Source: an uncultured Alistipes sp. (GTDB lineage: Bacteria > Bacteroidota > Bacteroidia > Bacteroidales > Rikenellaceae). From it: a stretch of 64,000 nucleotides of DNA. This document shows, piece after piece, positions 43,138 to 51,599 of this stretch (position 1 is the first letter of the stretch; every line of letters begins with the position of its first letter). The notes under the pieces were generated by a model that saw only the letters and a list, made by a program, of their open reading frames with translations, was not told the DNA's origin and did no database searches. The stretch covers positions 1 to 64,000 of the forward strand of contig CAJGEC010000007.1 in NCBI GenBank assembly GCA_904502285.1, read 5' to 3'. The position numbers and the translations under genes were made by a program.

Positions 43138-43737
43138 ATGTATAAGGTAGGTATTACTGGAGGTATTGGTTCGGGCAAGAGTACTGTGTGTGCCATCCTT
43201 GCCGAATTTGGCGTGGCTGTCTACGATTCTGACTCTCGTGCTAAGCGCCTAATGAACGAGGATAATACCTTGCGTGAGCGTCTTGTGGAGCGTTTTGGTA
43301 GTGAGGTCTATTGTGTCGAGGGGCTTAATAGGATATATCTTGCCGAGCGTGTCTTTGGCAATCCCGAAGAGTTGAAGGCTCTCAATGCTATTGTCCACCC
43401 TGCGGTTATGGATGATTTCGATAGGTGGGCTTTGGAGCAGGAGGGTGGCTATGTAGTCCTTGAATCTGCCATTTTGTTTGAGGCATCGCTCGATAGGAGG
43501 GTAGATGTCTCTGTTGCTGTTATGGCACCTGAGGAGTTGCGCATCGAGCGTGCTATGCAGCGTGATGGCGCACAGCGTGAGCAGATTGTCGCTCGTATGA
43601 ACAACCAGATTTCGGACCAAGAGCGTGTCGAAAGGGCTAAATATACAATCGTAAATATAGATATCGACAATCTAAGGTCAGATGTTGAACAACTTCACCG
43701 CCGATTAAGTTATGTTGCTCAAGCCCAGCGAAATTAA
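43138..43737 (+). CDS. coaE: Dephospho-CoA kinase
   Basis: Last step of coenzyme A synthesis. The 199-aa protein starts KVGITGGIGSGKSTVC (Walker A) and has YDSDSRAKRLM, the HPAVMDDF motif and LESAILFEASLD. Length is normal. Its 3' end overlaps folP by 26 bp. Confidence 0.95.
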   Translation: MYKVGITGGIGSGKSTVCAILAEFGVAVYDSDSRAKRLMNEDNTLRERLVERFGSEVYCVEGLNRIYLAERVFGNPEELKALNAIVHPAVMDDFDRWALEQEGGYVVLESAILFEASLDRRVDVSVAVMAPEELRIERAMQRDGAQREQIVARMNNQISDQERVERAKYTIVNIDIDNLRSDVEQLHRRLSYVAQAQRN

Positions 43738-44548
43738 TCTCTCGGATAGCCACGTAATGGCTATCGTGAATGTCACCCCCGACTCCTTTTATGCATCGAG
43801 TCGAAACCATTCGCTTGAGGAGTGCCGACAGAGTGTTGAACGAGCCGTCGCCGAGGGCGCTACTATCGTCGATATAGGTGGCTATTCGTCACGCCCAGGT
43901 GCTGCGGATGTAAGCCTTGAAGAGGAGTGGTCGCGAGTCCGTATAGGCTTGGAGGCAGTCAAGTCTATAGATAGAGGCGTGGTAGTCTCTATCGATACTT
44001 TCCGTTCGGCTATCGTCGAGCGCGCCTTTTCGGAGTATGGCGAATTCATCGCAAATGATATATCTGCTGGTGAGCAAGATGAGGCTATGGCCAGCATCGT
44101 GGCTCGTTGTGACATCCCTTATGTCGCTATGCATATGCGAGGCGACTGCTCTACGATGCAGTCATTGACAGATTATAAGGGAGGTGTGGTCGCCGATGTA
44201 AAGGAGTATCTTTTGCGCCGTTGCGAGGAGTTACAGCAGAGGGGTATCAAGCGACAAAACCTTATTATAGATCCAGGCTTTGGCTTTGCTAAGACCATAG
44301 AGCAGAACTTCGAACTCTTCAGAGGTATGGATTCTCTCAGGGAGTTGGGCTACCCAATCCTCGTTGGTGTATCGCGTAAGTCGATGATATATAAGAGTCT
44401 GGGTATTACCCCTGAGGAGTCGTTACCTGGCTCATTGGCCCTTGCGTGGGAGGCTCTTAGGGGCGGAAATGCTATACTTCGTGTTCACGATGTAGCCCAG
44501 ACGGTGCAGGTGCTTCGTTTGGCTAACATATATAATAAAAGATTATGA
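43712..44548 (+). CDS. folP: Dihydropteroate synthase
   Basis: Condenses p-aminobenzoate with dihydropterin pyrophosphate in folate synthesis; target of sulfonamides. The 278-aa protein has the signatures MAIVNVTPDSFYASSR, VDIGGYSSRPGA, AMHMRGD, IIDPGFGFAKTIEQN and GVSRKSMI. The ATG at 43712 is inside coaE; an internal ATG at 43757 would remove the first strand, so the upstream start is preferred. Its stop overlaps the lolD start (ATGA). Confidence 0.95.
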   Translation: MLLKPSEINLSDSHVMAIVNVTPDSFYASSRNHSLEECRQSVERAVAEGATIVDIGGYSSRPGAADVSLEEEWSRVRIGLEAVKSIDRGVVVSIDTFRSAIVERAFSEYGEFIANDISAGEQDEAMASIVARCDIPYVAMHMRGDCSTMQSLTDYKGGVVADVKEYLLRRCEELQQRGIKRQNLIIDPGFGFAKTIEQNFELFRGMDSLRELGYPILVGVSRKSMIYKSLGITPEESLPGSLALAWEALRGGNAILRVHDVAQTVQVLRLANIYNKRL

Positions 44549-45195
44549 TTGAGGTACGTAACATAAAGAAGAGTTATGGCACTTTGGAGGTGCTTCACGG
44601 TGTGTCGCTATCTGTGTCGGATGGGGAGATTGTCTCTATCGTCGGTGCGAGTGGCGCAGGAAAGAGTACCTTATTGCAGATTATGGGTTCGCTGATGTCG
44701 GCCGATAGTGGCGAGGTCATCATCGATGGGATCTCTATCGCTGGACTCGGTGACGATGCCCTTTCGGAGTTTAGGAACCGACATATTGGATTTATCTTCC
44801 AATCCTATCAACTCTTGGCCGAGTTTACTGCCTTAGAGAATGTTATGATGCCTATGCTTATTGCGGGTGAGCGTCGTAGTGATGCTGAGCAGCGTGCCAA
44901 GGAGTTGCTCGAAATGGTTGCTATGTCGCACCGCTTGGAGCATAAGCCAGCCACTCTGTCTGGAGGAGAGCAACAGCGTGTAGCCATCGCCCGTGCCTTG
45001 GCTAATCGCCCTGTTGTTGTGCTTGCCGACGAACCTACGGGAAACCTCGATACTCAGACTCGTGACGACATTCATAAGCTCTTCTTCGAGTTGCGCGACC
45101 GTATGGGTCAGACCTTTGTGGTCGTCACCCACGACGAGACGTTGGCCGATATGTCCGACAGAAAAATTGTGATGAAGGATGGAGCGATACTATAA
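44545..45195 (+). CDS. lolD: ABC transporter ATPase, LolD/MacB type
   Basis: A 216-aa ABC ATPase with Walker A GASGAGKST, Q-loop FIFQSYQLLAEFTALENVMMPML, signature LSGGEQQRVAIARAL and Walker B VVLADEPTGNLD. The pattern is that of LolD, which powers release of lipoproteins to the outer membrane carrier, though closely related MacB-type ATPases cannot be excluded. No permease gene is adjacent. It overlaps folP by 4 bp. Confidence 0.85.
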   Translation: MIEVRNIKKSYGTLEVLHGVSLSVSDGEIVSIVGASGAGKSTLLQIMGSLMSADSGEVIIDGISIAGLGDDALSEFRNRHIGFIFQSYQLLAEFTALENVMMPMLIAGERRSDAEQRAKELLEMVAMSHRLEHKPATLSGGEQQRVAIARALANRPVVVLADEPTGNLDTQTRDDIHKLFFELRDRMGQTFVVVTHDETLADMSDRKIVMKDGAIL

Positions 45196-45199
45196 CGAT

Positions 45200-45970
45200 A
45201 TGAGCCACGAGGAGATGTTTAAACTCCTTGAGAGCCTGCACGATAAGTTTAATAATGAGAGCTTCATTGAGGCCGACCCTATTAGTGTGCCCCACTCCTT
45301 CTCTCGTGCCGAGGATAGGGAGATTGCTGGTTTCCTTGCAGCAACCATTGCGTGGGGTAACCGTAGGGCTATTGTGCAGAGTGCTCACCGTATGATGCGC
45401 TATATGGATAATCAGCCATACGACTTCGTTGTCAATGCCTCTAACGAGGAGATCGCAACACTCAGCAGTTATGTACACCGCACCTTCAATGGTGGAGATT
45501 TTCAGGATTTTGTTCGAGCCTTGCGCCATATAGTTACTAAGTGGGGTAGCATTGGTGGCTACTTCGAGAGCCATTATGAGGAGTGTGGGGATTTACGTAA
45601 GGTGTTATCTGACTTCAGACACGACTTCCACGCCGTGGACCATAACCCCCATTCGGAGAAACACCTATCCTCAATCGATAAGGGTGCTGCGTGTAAGCGC
45701 CTCTTTATGTATCTTCGTTGGATGGTGCGTCGCGACGATAGAGGCGTAGACTTTGGCTTGTGGCAGAGGATTCCAATGTCGGCACTCTATATGCCGTTGG
45801 ATCTCCATACAGGAAGAATGGGTCGTAGCCTTGGACTCCTTAATCGCAAGCAAGATGATTGGAAGGCTGTGGAGGAACTCACTGCCACATTGCGCAACTT
45901 CTCTAATGACGACCCTGTGCGTTACGACTATTCGTTGTTTGGCGTGGGTATCTCGCGAATGTTCGACTAA
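45200..45970 (+). CDS. TIGR02757/DUF2400 family protein
   Basis: A 256-aa cytoplasmic protein of unknown function. The family pattern is seen in FNNESFIEADPISVPHSFSRAEDREIAGFLAATIAWGNRRAIVQSA and in VDFGLWQRIPMSALYMPLDLHTGRMGRSLGLLNRKQDDWKAVEELT. The HhH-like helices suggest a DNA-glycosylase-type fold (inference). The ATG at 45200 is 4 bp after the lolD stop; an ATG at 45179 inside lolD is in the same frame but adds residues the family lacks. Confidence 0.85.
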   Translation: MSHEEMFKLLESLHDKFNNESFIEADPISVPHSFSRAEDREIAGFLAATIAWGNRRAIVQSAHRMMRYMDNQPYDFVVNASNEEIATLSSYVHRTFNGGDFQDFVRALRHIVTKWGSIGGYFESHYEECGDLRKVLSDFRHDFHAVDHNPHSEKHLSSIDKGAACKRLFMYLRWMVRRDDRGVDFGLWQRIPMSALYMPLDLHTGRMGRSLGLLNRKQDDWKAVEELTATLRNFSNDDPVRYDYSLFGVGISRMFD

Positions 45971-45979
45971 ATAGTCTAT

Positions 45980-46678
45980 ATGTTTAAGTTTAAGCAATTT
46001 ACCATTGATGATAGCCACTCTGCGATGAAGATTGGCACAGATGGTGTATTGCTTGGTGCGTGGGCCAATGTTGCTGGTGATAGCCATATTTTGGATGCTG
46101 GTACGGGAACAGGACTTATCGCCCTTATGGTGGCTCAGCGCAATAACAAGGCTAAGATTTCGGCTATTGACATTGTCGAGGAGTCTGCTGTGGAGGCCAG
46201 GGCCAATGCTGATAAATCCCCTTGGGGTGAGCGTGTGGAGGTTGGTTGTGCTGATTTGCGTAGTTATCGACCACAACAGCAGTTCGATCATATTGTCTCT
46301 AACCCACCTTTTTTTGTAGATTCTATCCCGTCGCCCGACGCAGTACGCGCCATGGCTCGCCATACTACCACGTTGGATTATGCCGATATAGTCTCGGCTG
46401 CCGAGGAGTTGCTTTGTGCGGGAGGTAGGCTCAGTATCGTGCTTCCGTTTGAGTGTGGCGCACGCTTTAGGAGGGTTGCCTTCGAGCGTCTGTGGCTGAG
46501 TCGCCAGACTACGGTGATAACACGCGAGGGGGATATCCCCAAACGTCTGCTTATGGAGTTTGTCAAGAGCAATAAACCCATTATGCCCCGTTGCGATACA
46601 CTCCTTATCCAACTCAAGGATGGCGAATATACAGAGGAGTACCGTGCCCTGACACAAGATTTTTATCTTATGTTTTGA
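45980..46678 (+). CDS. tRNA1(Val) A37 N6-methyltransferase (TrmN6-type)
   Basis: Predicted SAM-dependent methylation of adenosine 37. The 232-aa protein has the Rossmann motif ILDAGTGTGLIALMVAQ, the acidic motif AIDIVEESAVEARANADKSPW and NPPF (108-111), the N6-adenine catalytic motif. The N-terminal FTIDDSHSAMKIGTDGVLLGAW is typical of the YfiC/TrmN6 family. It is the last gene of the coaE cluster, 9 bp after the DUF2400 gene. Confidence 0.9.
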   Translation: MFKFKQFTIDDSHSAMKIGTDGVLLGAWANVAGDSHILDAGTGTGLIALMVAQRNNKAKISAIDIVEESAVEARANADKSPWGERVEVGCADLRSYRPQQQFDHIVSNPPFFVDSIPSPDAVRAMARHTTTLDYADIVSAAEELLCAGGRLSIVLPFECGARFRRVAFERLWLSRQTTVITREGDIPKRLLMEFVKSNKPIMPRCDTLLIQLKDGEYTEEYRALTQDFYLMF

Positions 46679-46705
46679 TTGAACTAAAATAATTACGTAT
46701 CTTTG
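46674..46705 (+). promoter_or_regulatory. Promoter of the DUF4831 gene
   Basis: TTTG at 46674-46677, within the end of the upstream gene, and TATCTTTG at 46698-46705, 20 bp apart. Confidence 0.7.
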
Positions 46706-46731
46706 CCCATTATACTAAAAAAGAGAGAGGT

Positions 46732-47607
46732 ATGAGAAGATTTTTTCAGATATTTTTTGTGGTTATGGCGCTATCTATGGCCCTTGATGTTTCGGCACAG
46801 CAGGTTGTGAAGAAGCGTATAGGTGTTTACCAGCAGAATGGCAATGTAGAGATTGCTGAGGCTACCACAACTTTGGTCGTCGATTTAGTTGTTGAGCGTG
46901 AGCAGTTTGTTGCAGGACCATACGCTCGATACGCTCAGAAGTATCTCGGTAACCGTGCCTCGTTGGTCAATAGAGATGAGTATCGCTTGGTAGGTGCAGA
47001 TGTCGCTGTTTTGCGTGACGATGCCTACTATGCCGACGATGAGGTGGCTATCGCTGTTGCAGAGCCTCAACCAACCACTCAGTCGTTGCTCTCTTTTGAT
47101 AAGATGTCGGCTTCGGAGAAGAGTGTAGAGGCTATGGCTAAGGATGCTGCCGACAAGATTTTTGCGTTGCGTCGCTCTCGCTACGAACTTGTGACTGGCG
47201 ATTTTGGTGATGGTGTCTATGGCGCAGGTCTTGAGAGTGCCTTGCGCGAGATGGATAAGATGGAGAGAGAGTTGCTCGCTATGTTCTACGGAACAAGCCT
47301 TGTGACACGTTCTGCCGAGCGCATTATATATCCAGTAAATGCGTCGCAGACTACATCCATAGTTGCTCGATTAAGCGCCACGAGTGGTATTGTTGAGAAG
47401 GACGATCTTTCGGGCGAGATAATTATGGTTGTTATCACCCCTTCACAGATGGAGTACCCAGCATCTGCCGAGAAGGGCAAGGTTGCCTACCGCTATGCTA
47501 ATAATGCAGAGGTGGTTGTCGCTTTGGGTCAGCAGGTTGTGGCACGTCGCATCTTGCCATTGTATGAATTTGGTCAGACGGTGATGTTCCTACAGCCCTC
47601 ACGTTAA
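46732..47607 (+). CDS. DUF4831 family exported protein
   Basis: A 291-aa protein with a signal peptide (about 1-22, ending DVSAQ). The family hallmark AGPYARYAQKYLG is present near residue 60, followed by the DKMSASEKSVEAMAKDAADKIFALRRSRYELVTGD segment. DUF4831 is found in Bacteroidota and has no known function. The next gene starts 11 bp downstream. Confidence 0.85.
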   Translation: MRRFFQIFFVVMALSMALDVSAQQVVKKRIGVYQQNGNVEIAEATTTLVVDLVVEREQFVAGPYARYAQKYLGNRASLVNRDEYRLVGADVAVLRDDAYYADDEVAIAVAEPQPTTQSLLSFDKMSASEKSVEAMAKDAADKIFALRRSRYELVTGDFGDGVYGAGLESALREMDKMERELLAMFYGTSLVTRSAERIIYPVNASQTTSIVARLSATSGIVEKDDLSGEIIMVVITPSQMEYPASAEKGKVAYRYANNAEVVVALGQQVVARRILPLYEFGQTVMFLQPSR

Positions 47608-47618
47608 GATTTGTGACT

Positions 47619-48263
47619 ATGGATTTCACACAGAGAATGATAGCCTTGCTCGGAAAGTTGCGCAAGCAGATGAATGGCGCAGTGTCCGAGAGTATGGCGA
47701 CCCACGGCCAGAACTATGGCCTTAACTATGGTGTTAGCATCGCTACGGTGCGAGAGATTGTTGCTCACGAGCCAAAGGATTATGCCTTTGCGAAGTACCT
47801 CTATCAGCAGCAGGTCAGGGAGTTAAAACTCTGCGCTTGCCATATTGCTGATGCCAAGATGCTCGATACCCACGAATTCCCATTTTGGTCGCGTGGTATT
47901 GTTAATGCAGAGTTAGCCGAGGAGTTGGCCTTTGCCTTGTTGTCAAAAATTTACGATATCAACTCGTTGATGGGCGTGTGGTCTACCGAGAGTAACGAGA
48001 TGATTGCTTATGCAGCCCTTATGGCGGCATCACGTAATGAGCGCACAACGAGCGAAGTGGCCTTTATCGCATCGGAGAAGGCCGTTAGGGCAAATCCAAA
48101 CTCTACCTATATCGCTCAGGGAGTTGTGGCTTTGATGTGTTATGTGGCCTCACGTGATAAGTCGGTTAAGATTGGCCTACCGTCGCTCTTCGAGAGTATG
48201 CCCGACTGTAAAACTAAGGAGATTATCGTTGATGAGTTGGGTTGGCGAATGGAGTATCAGTAG
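47619..48263 (+). CDS. AlkD-like HEAT-repeat protein (DNA alkylation repair family)
   Basis: A 214-aa all-helical protein. The segment YGVSIATVREIVAHEPKDYAFAKYLYQQQVRELKLCACHIADAKML resembles the AlkD-type pattern in which short helices pack as HEAT repeats. AlkD enzymes remove alkylated bases; whether this one is active cannot be told, as the AlkD catalytic residues cannot be placed confidently by eye. The ATG at 47619 was chosen over a GTG two codons earlier. Confidence 0.65.
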   Translation: MDFTQRMIALLGKLRKQMNGAVSESMATHGQNYGLNYGVSIATVREIVAHEPKDYAFAKYLYQQQVRELKLCACHIADAKMLDTHEFPFWSRGIVNAELAEELAFALLSKIYDINSLMGVWSTESNEMIAYAALMAASRNERTTSEVAFIASEKAVRANPNSTYIAQGVVALMCYVASRDKSVKIGLPSLFESMPDCKTKEIIVDELGWRMEYQ

Positions 48264-48284
48264 TAGACTCCGTGGAAAGAGATA

Positions 48285-48325
48285 AGGGAACTTAAGACTA
48301 AGTGCTTAAGTTCCCTCTCTTTTTT
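48285..48325 (+). terminator. Bidirectional terminator after the AlkD-like gene
   Basis: 12-bp stem agggaacttaag / cttaagttccct, 8-nt loop, then a T-rich run; it directly abuts the convergent thioredoxin gene. Confidence 0.88.
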
Positions 48326-48649
48326 CTAAAAGACATCTACCGTCTGGTGGCGACGGATTATGGTGCATAGCCTGTCGAAGGCTATGACTCCGCTATCACG
48401 CCATATAGGCTCGCCACGATGGAAGAGCATAAGTGTTGGTACTGATACGATGTTGTATCGGCGGACTAACTCGCTATTCGACGCCGATGAGATGTCTATG
48501 CGCACGACGGTCACCATATCACTCATTGCCAATGCCACACGGTCGAGCGTCGGATCCATAATCCTGCAGGCTCCGCACCACGTGGCATAGAAGTCAATGA
48601 GTATTAGTCTCTCGGTGGCTACGATGCTATCAAAATCGGATGTTCTCAT
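48326..48649 (-). CDS. Thioredoxin-family protein with WCGAC active site
   Basis: A 107-aa cytoplasmic thioredoxin fold protein. The active site is WCGAC (residues 24-28) rather than WCGPC, and the cis-proline motif SVPTL is present. Both cysteines are kept, so a disulfide exchange role is likely; the residue between them affects redox potential. It is transcribed on its own or after radA, with a hairpin in the 90-bp gap. Confidence 0.88.
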   Translation of the reverse strand: MRTSDFDSIVATERLILIDFYATWCGACRIMDPTLDRVALAMSDMVTVVRIDISSASNSELVRRYNIVSVPTLMLFHRGEPIWRDSGVIAFDRLCTIIRRHQTVDVF

Positions 48650-48671
48650 ATAGTTGTAGTATTAAATTAAA

Positions 48672-48699
48672 AGACTCCCACGTTCTCTTCGGGGAGTCT
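48672..48699 (-). terminator. Terminator of the radA operon
   Basis: Stem agactccc / gggagtct with an 11-12-nt loop; T-rich sequence follows on the minus strand. It lies between radA and the thioredoxin gene. Confidence 0.75.
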
Positions 48700-48739
48700 C
48701 AAAATCTATACCGCTCTATATTGCGATTTGCCTATCGCG

Positions 48740-50107
48740 CTACTCTCGGGCAAATATTGCTCTTGGCAACTGCTCGATATTCGATATATAAACAACCTCA
48801 ATGTCGTTGTTGCGCTTAATCTTCTTATCCATAAATCCCGATACGACGATGCGCTTGAAGCCCAGACGAGCAGCCTCGCTTATGCGTTGCTCGGTGCGAG
48901 GTGCAGGGCGTACCTCGCCCGAAAGACCTATCTCGCCAGCGCAACATAGACCCTCCATAAGGGGTCTGTCGAAGTATGAAGATATTATGGCAGCTGCTAC
49001 AGCAAGATCCATTCCTGTATCCGCAATTTTGAAGCCTCCTGCGAAGTTGAGAAATACATCCTTTTGGAACATCTTCAACCCCACACGCTTCTCCAGTACG
49101 GCCAAAAGCATATTGAAACGACGTTGGTCAAAGCCTGTGGCTGAGCGTTGAGGTGTTCCGTAAGCGGCTCCGCTCACCAACGACTGCACCTCGATAAGGT
49201 AGGGGCGTAGTCCATCCACAGTGCTTCCCACGGCGCAACCCGCAAGTGGCGTGTCGTAGTGGGAAAGAAGAATCTCCGAGGGGTTCTCCACCTCCTTCAG
49301 ACCATTCTCCCTCATCTCGAAGACACCTATTTCGAAGGTTGCACCAAAACGGTTCTTTAGGCCTCGGAGGATGCGGTAGTTGTTGTTCACGTCGCCCTCG
49401 AACTGAAGGACTACATCGACGATATGTTCCAAAATCTTTGGGCCAGCGATAGTTCCCTCCTTGGTGATATGTCCGATGATGAAGATAGATATGCCGTTGC
49501 TCTTAGCAACCTTGAGCAACGTAGCGGCACACTCGCGAATCTGGGTTATACTACCAGGGAAGGAGTCCACCAACTCGGTAGACATCGTCTGTATAGAGTC
49601 GATGATGACGACATCTGGTCGAATCTCCTCGATCTGCGCTACAATATTTTCGAGTAGAGTCTCGGTGTAGATTATACACTCCTCATTCTTTATGCCTATG
49701 CGGTTGGCGCGCGACTTAATCTGCTCGGCCGACTCCTCGCCCGACACGTAGAGCGTCTTGAGGTTGTTGTTCGTAAGGGCCAACTGCAACGATAGGGTAG
49801 ACTTACCGATGCCTGGCTCTCCGCCCAAAAGTACCAATGTTCCTGGGACGAGGCCACCGCCCAATACGCGATTCACCTCGTTGTTTCCGATGTCGATGCG
49901 CTGAGTTGTGCTGACCTCTATATCCTGTACTCGTTGTGGCTCGGACTTGGGTGCTGTTACCACACGCTGTGCTACCGACTTCGACTCCTTGGGTACTACG
50001 TGCTCGACGATGCTATTCCAGGTCGAGCAGGATGGACACTTACCCAACCACTTAGGAGTTTCGTAGCCACACTCTGTGCAGAAGAATACCTTTTTAATCT
50101 TTGACAT
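48740..50107 (-). CDS. radA: DNA repair protein RadA
   Basis: RecA-like branch-migration ATPase in homologous recombination. The 455-aa protein has the N-terminal zinc finger (Cys10, 13, 24, 27), Walker A GGEPGIGKST, the RadA-specific LKNRFGATFEIGVFEM (KNRFG) and a C-terminal Lon-type domain. Length is normal. It lies 15 bp after rseP and is the last gene of the M23-dxr-rseP-radA run. Confidence 0.96.
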   Translation of the reverse strand: MSKIKKVFFCTECGYETPKWLGKCPSCSTWNSIVEHVVPKESKSVAQRVVTAPKSEPQRVQDIEVSTTQRIDIGNNEVNRVLGGGLVPGTLVLLGGEPGIGKSTLSLQLALTNNNLKTLYVSGEESAEQIKSRANRIGIKNEECIIYTETLLENIVAQIEEIRPDVVIIDSIQTMSTELVDSFPGSITQIRECAATLLKVAKSNGISIFIIGHITKEGTIAGPKILEHIVDVVLQFEGDVNNNYRILRGLKNRFGATFEIGVFEMRENGLKEVENPSEILLSHYDTPLAGCAVGSTVDGLRPYLIEVQSLVSGAAYGTPQRSATGFDQRRFNMLLAVLEKRVGLKMFQKDVFLNFAGGFKIADTGMDLAVAAAIISSYFDRPLMEGLCCAGEIGLSGEVRPAPRTEQRISEAARLGFKRIVVSGFMDKKIKRNNDIEVVYISNIEQLPRAIFARE

Positions 50108-50122
50108 CGCACTACATTGTGT

Positions 50123-51577
50123 TTAGTTAAAGAGGCGTAGGATGTCGCTTCCGTTGGCATAGATGAGAAGCGCAATGAGGAGGTAGAAACCTATGTTCTG
50201 GGCCACGGTCATAAACTTCTCGCTTGGCTTGTGACCCGTGATTAACTCCCAAAGGGTGAACAATACGTGGCCACCATCCAACACAGGAATAGGCAAGAGG
50301 TTCATCACTGCAAGGATTACCGAAAGTAGGGCAGTGATATTCCAGAAGCTATACCAGTTCCACGAATCGGGGAATACACTTCCTATGGAGATGAAACCAC
50401 CCATCTCCTTGTATAGTTTGGTCTCTGGCTTGAACATCATAACCAACTGGTTCCAGTATGAGCTAATCTCCTCGCCCGTATGCTTAAATCCCTGAGGAAT
50501 AGACTCAAAGAAGCCGTACTCTATCTGTCGTGGAGCAACCGTAGCGATGGTAACACCGATTTTTCCATTCTCATCAACGGGGAGTGTGAGTGCTACAAGT
50601 TCCTGGTTACGCTCCACGGTAAGTACTACGTCGCTACCCTTTGCCTCGCTGAGCAGAGGGGTTGCGCTAATGAAGTCCGTGATGGCTACATCGTTGATAG
50701 CCACAACCTTGTCGCCTGCCATAAGTCCAGCCTGCTCTGCGCTCTGGCGCTCAACACTCTGGATGACAAATGGCACGAATTCGCCGATGAAGTTGCGGAA
50801 ACCGCCACGCTCGCGCATAGCTACGAGGTCGTTGAGAGGGAGTGTGAAGGTTATCTCCTCCTGACCACGTACCACCTTAGCCTCAAGGTCGTGATCTACG
50901 ATAAGGAGTCGCTCCGAAATCTCACCTATGTTGCCAATGCTCTCTCCATCAATGGTTAGGATGCGGTCGCCATCCTGGAAGCCGAGGGCCTCAGCCTCCT
51001 CATTGAAGAGATAGCCATTGACCATATCGTCGTTGTGGTAGTAGGTCTCACCCCAGGTAAACATCATACCCGAATAGATGGCAATGGCGAAGAGTACGTT
51101 CATCACCACACCAGCCACCATAACAATAAGTCGCTGCCAAGCGGGCTTGCCACGCAACTCATCCTTCGTAGGCTCCAACGTGCGGAACTGCTCCTGCACC
51201 TCCTTGATAGCCTCGTCATAGCCCTTTATCTCGGCTTCAACCTCGGCAATCTCCTCACTCTGGCCACCCTTCTTGAGTCTCTTGAGTTTGTCCTCGGCCT
51301 CCTCGCGCTGTTTTGTGATCTCTGTCTCACGGTCGATGAGCACCTCACGATTGTCGTATAGGCCTACGTAGCCACCAAGAGGAATCCAGCCGATGCCATA
51401 CTCCGTATTGCCCACCTTGCGCTTAAAGAGCGAAAACCAAGGGTTGAAGAAGATATAGAACTTATCGACACGAATGCCAAACATACGTGCCGTGATGAAG
51501 TGTCCGAACTCGTGGATAAGGACGAGCATCGAGAGTGATGCGAAGAATTGTAGTGTCTGAATTAAGATACCTGTCAT
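50123..51577 (-). CDS. rseP: RIP zinc metalloprotease RseP with a coiled-coil insertion
   Basis: Site-2 intramembrane protease that cuts anti-sigma factors and signal-peptide remnants. The 484-aa protein has HEFGH (22-26) in the first membrane helix, PDZ region(s) in the middle (around 190-330), and NLLPIPVLDGGHVLF near the end with the third metal ligand. Between GWIPLGGY (63-70) and KPAWQRL (144-150), where relatives have a short loop, there is a charged segment of about 60 residues rich in Glu/Lys (about 78-138), predicted coiled coil. It is 22 bp after dxr. Confidence 0.93.
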   Translation of the reverse strand: MTGILIQTLQFFASLSMLVLIHEFGHFITARMFGIRVDKFYIFFNPWFSLFKRKVGNTEYGIGWIPLGGYVGLYDNREVLIDRETEITKQREEAEDKLKRLKKGGQSEEIAEVEAEIKGYDEAIKEVQEQFRTLEPTKDELRGKPAWQRLIVMVAGVVMNVLFAIAIYSGMMFTWGETYYHNDDMVNGYLFNEEAEALGFQDGDRILTIDGESIGNIGEISERLLIVDHDLEAKVVRGQEEITFTLPLNDLVAMRERGGFRNFIGEFVPFVIQSVERQSAEQAGLMAGDKVVAINDVAITDFISATPLLSEAKGSDVVLTVERNQELVALTLPVDENGKIGVTIATVAPRQIEYGFFESIPQGFKHTGEEISSYWNQLVMMFKPETKLYKEMGGFISIGSVFPDSWNWYSFWNITALLSVILAVMNLLPIPVLDGGHVLFTLWELITGHKPSEKFMTVAQNIGFYLLIALLIYANGSDILRLFN

Positions 51578-51599
51578 ATTTTGTTACTTTTATTAATTA

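Noticed and set aside
45671..46657. 328-codon open frame on the minus strand
   Set aside because: It lies antisense to the DUF2400 and trmN6 genes, which have clear family motifs. Its translation is low-complexity-like with no recognisable domain, as expected for a shadow frame.
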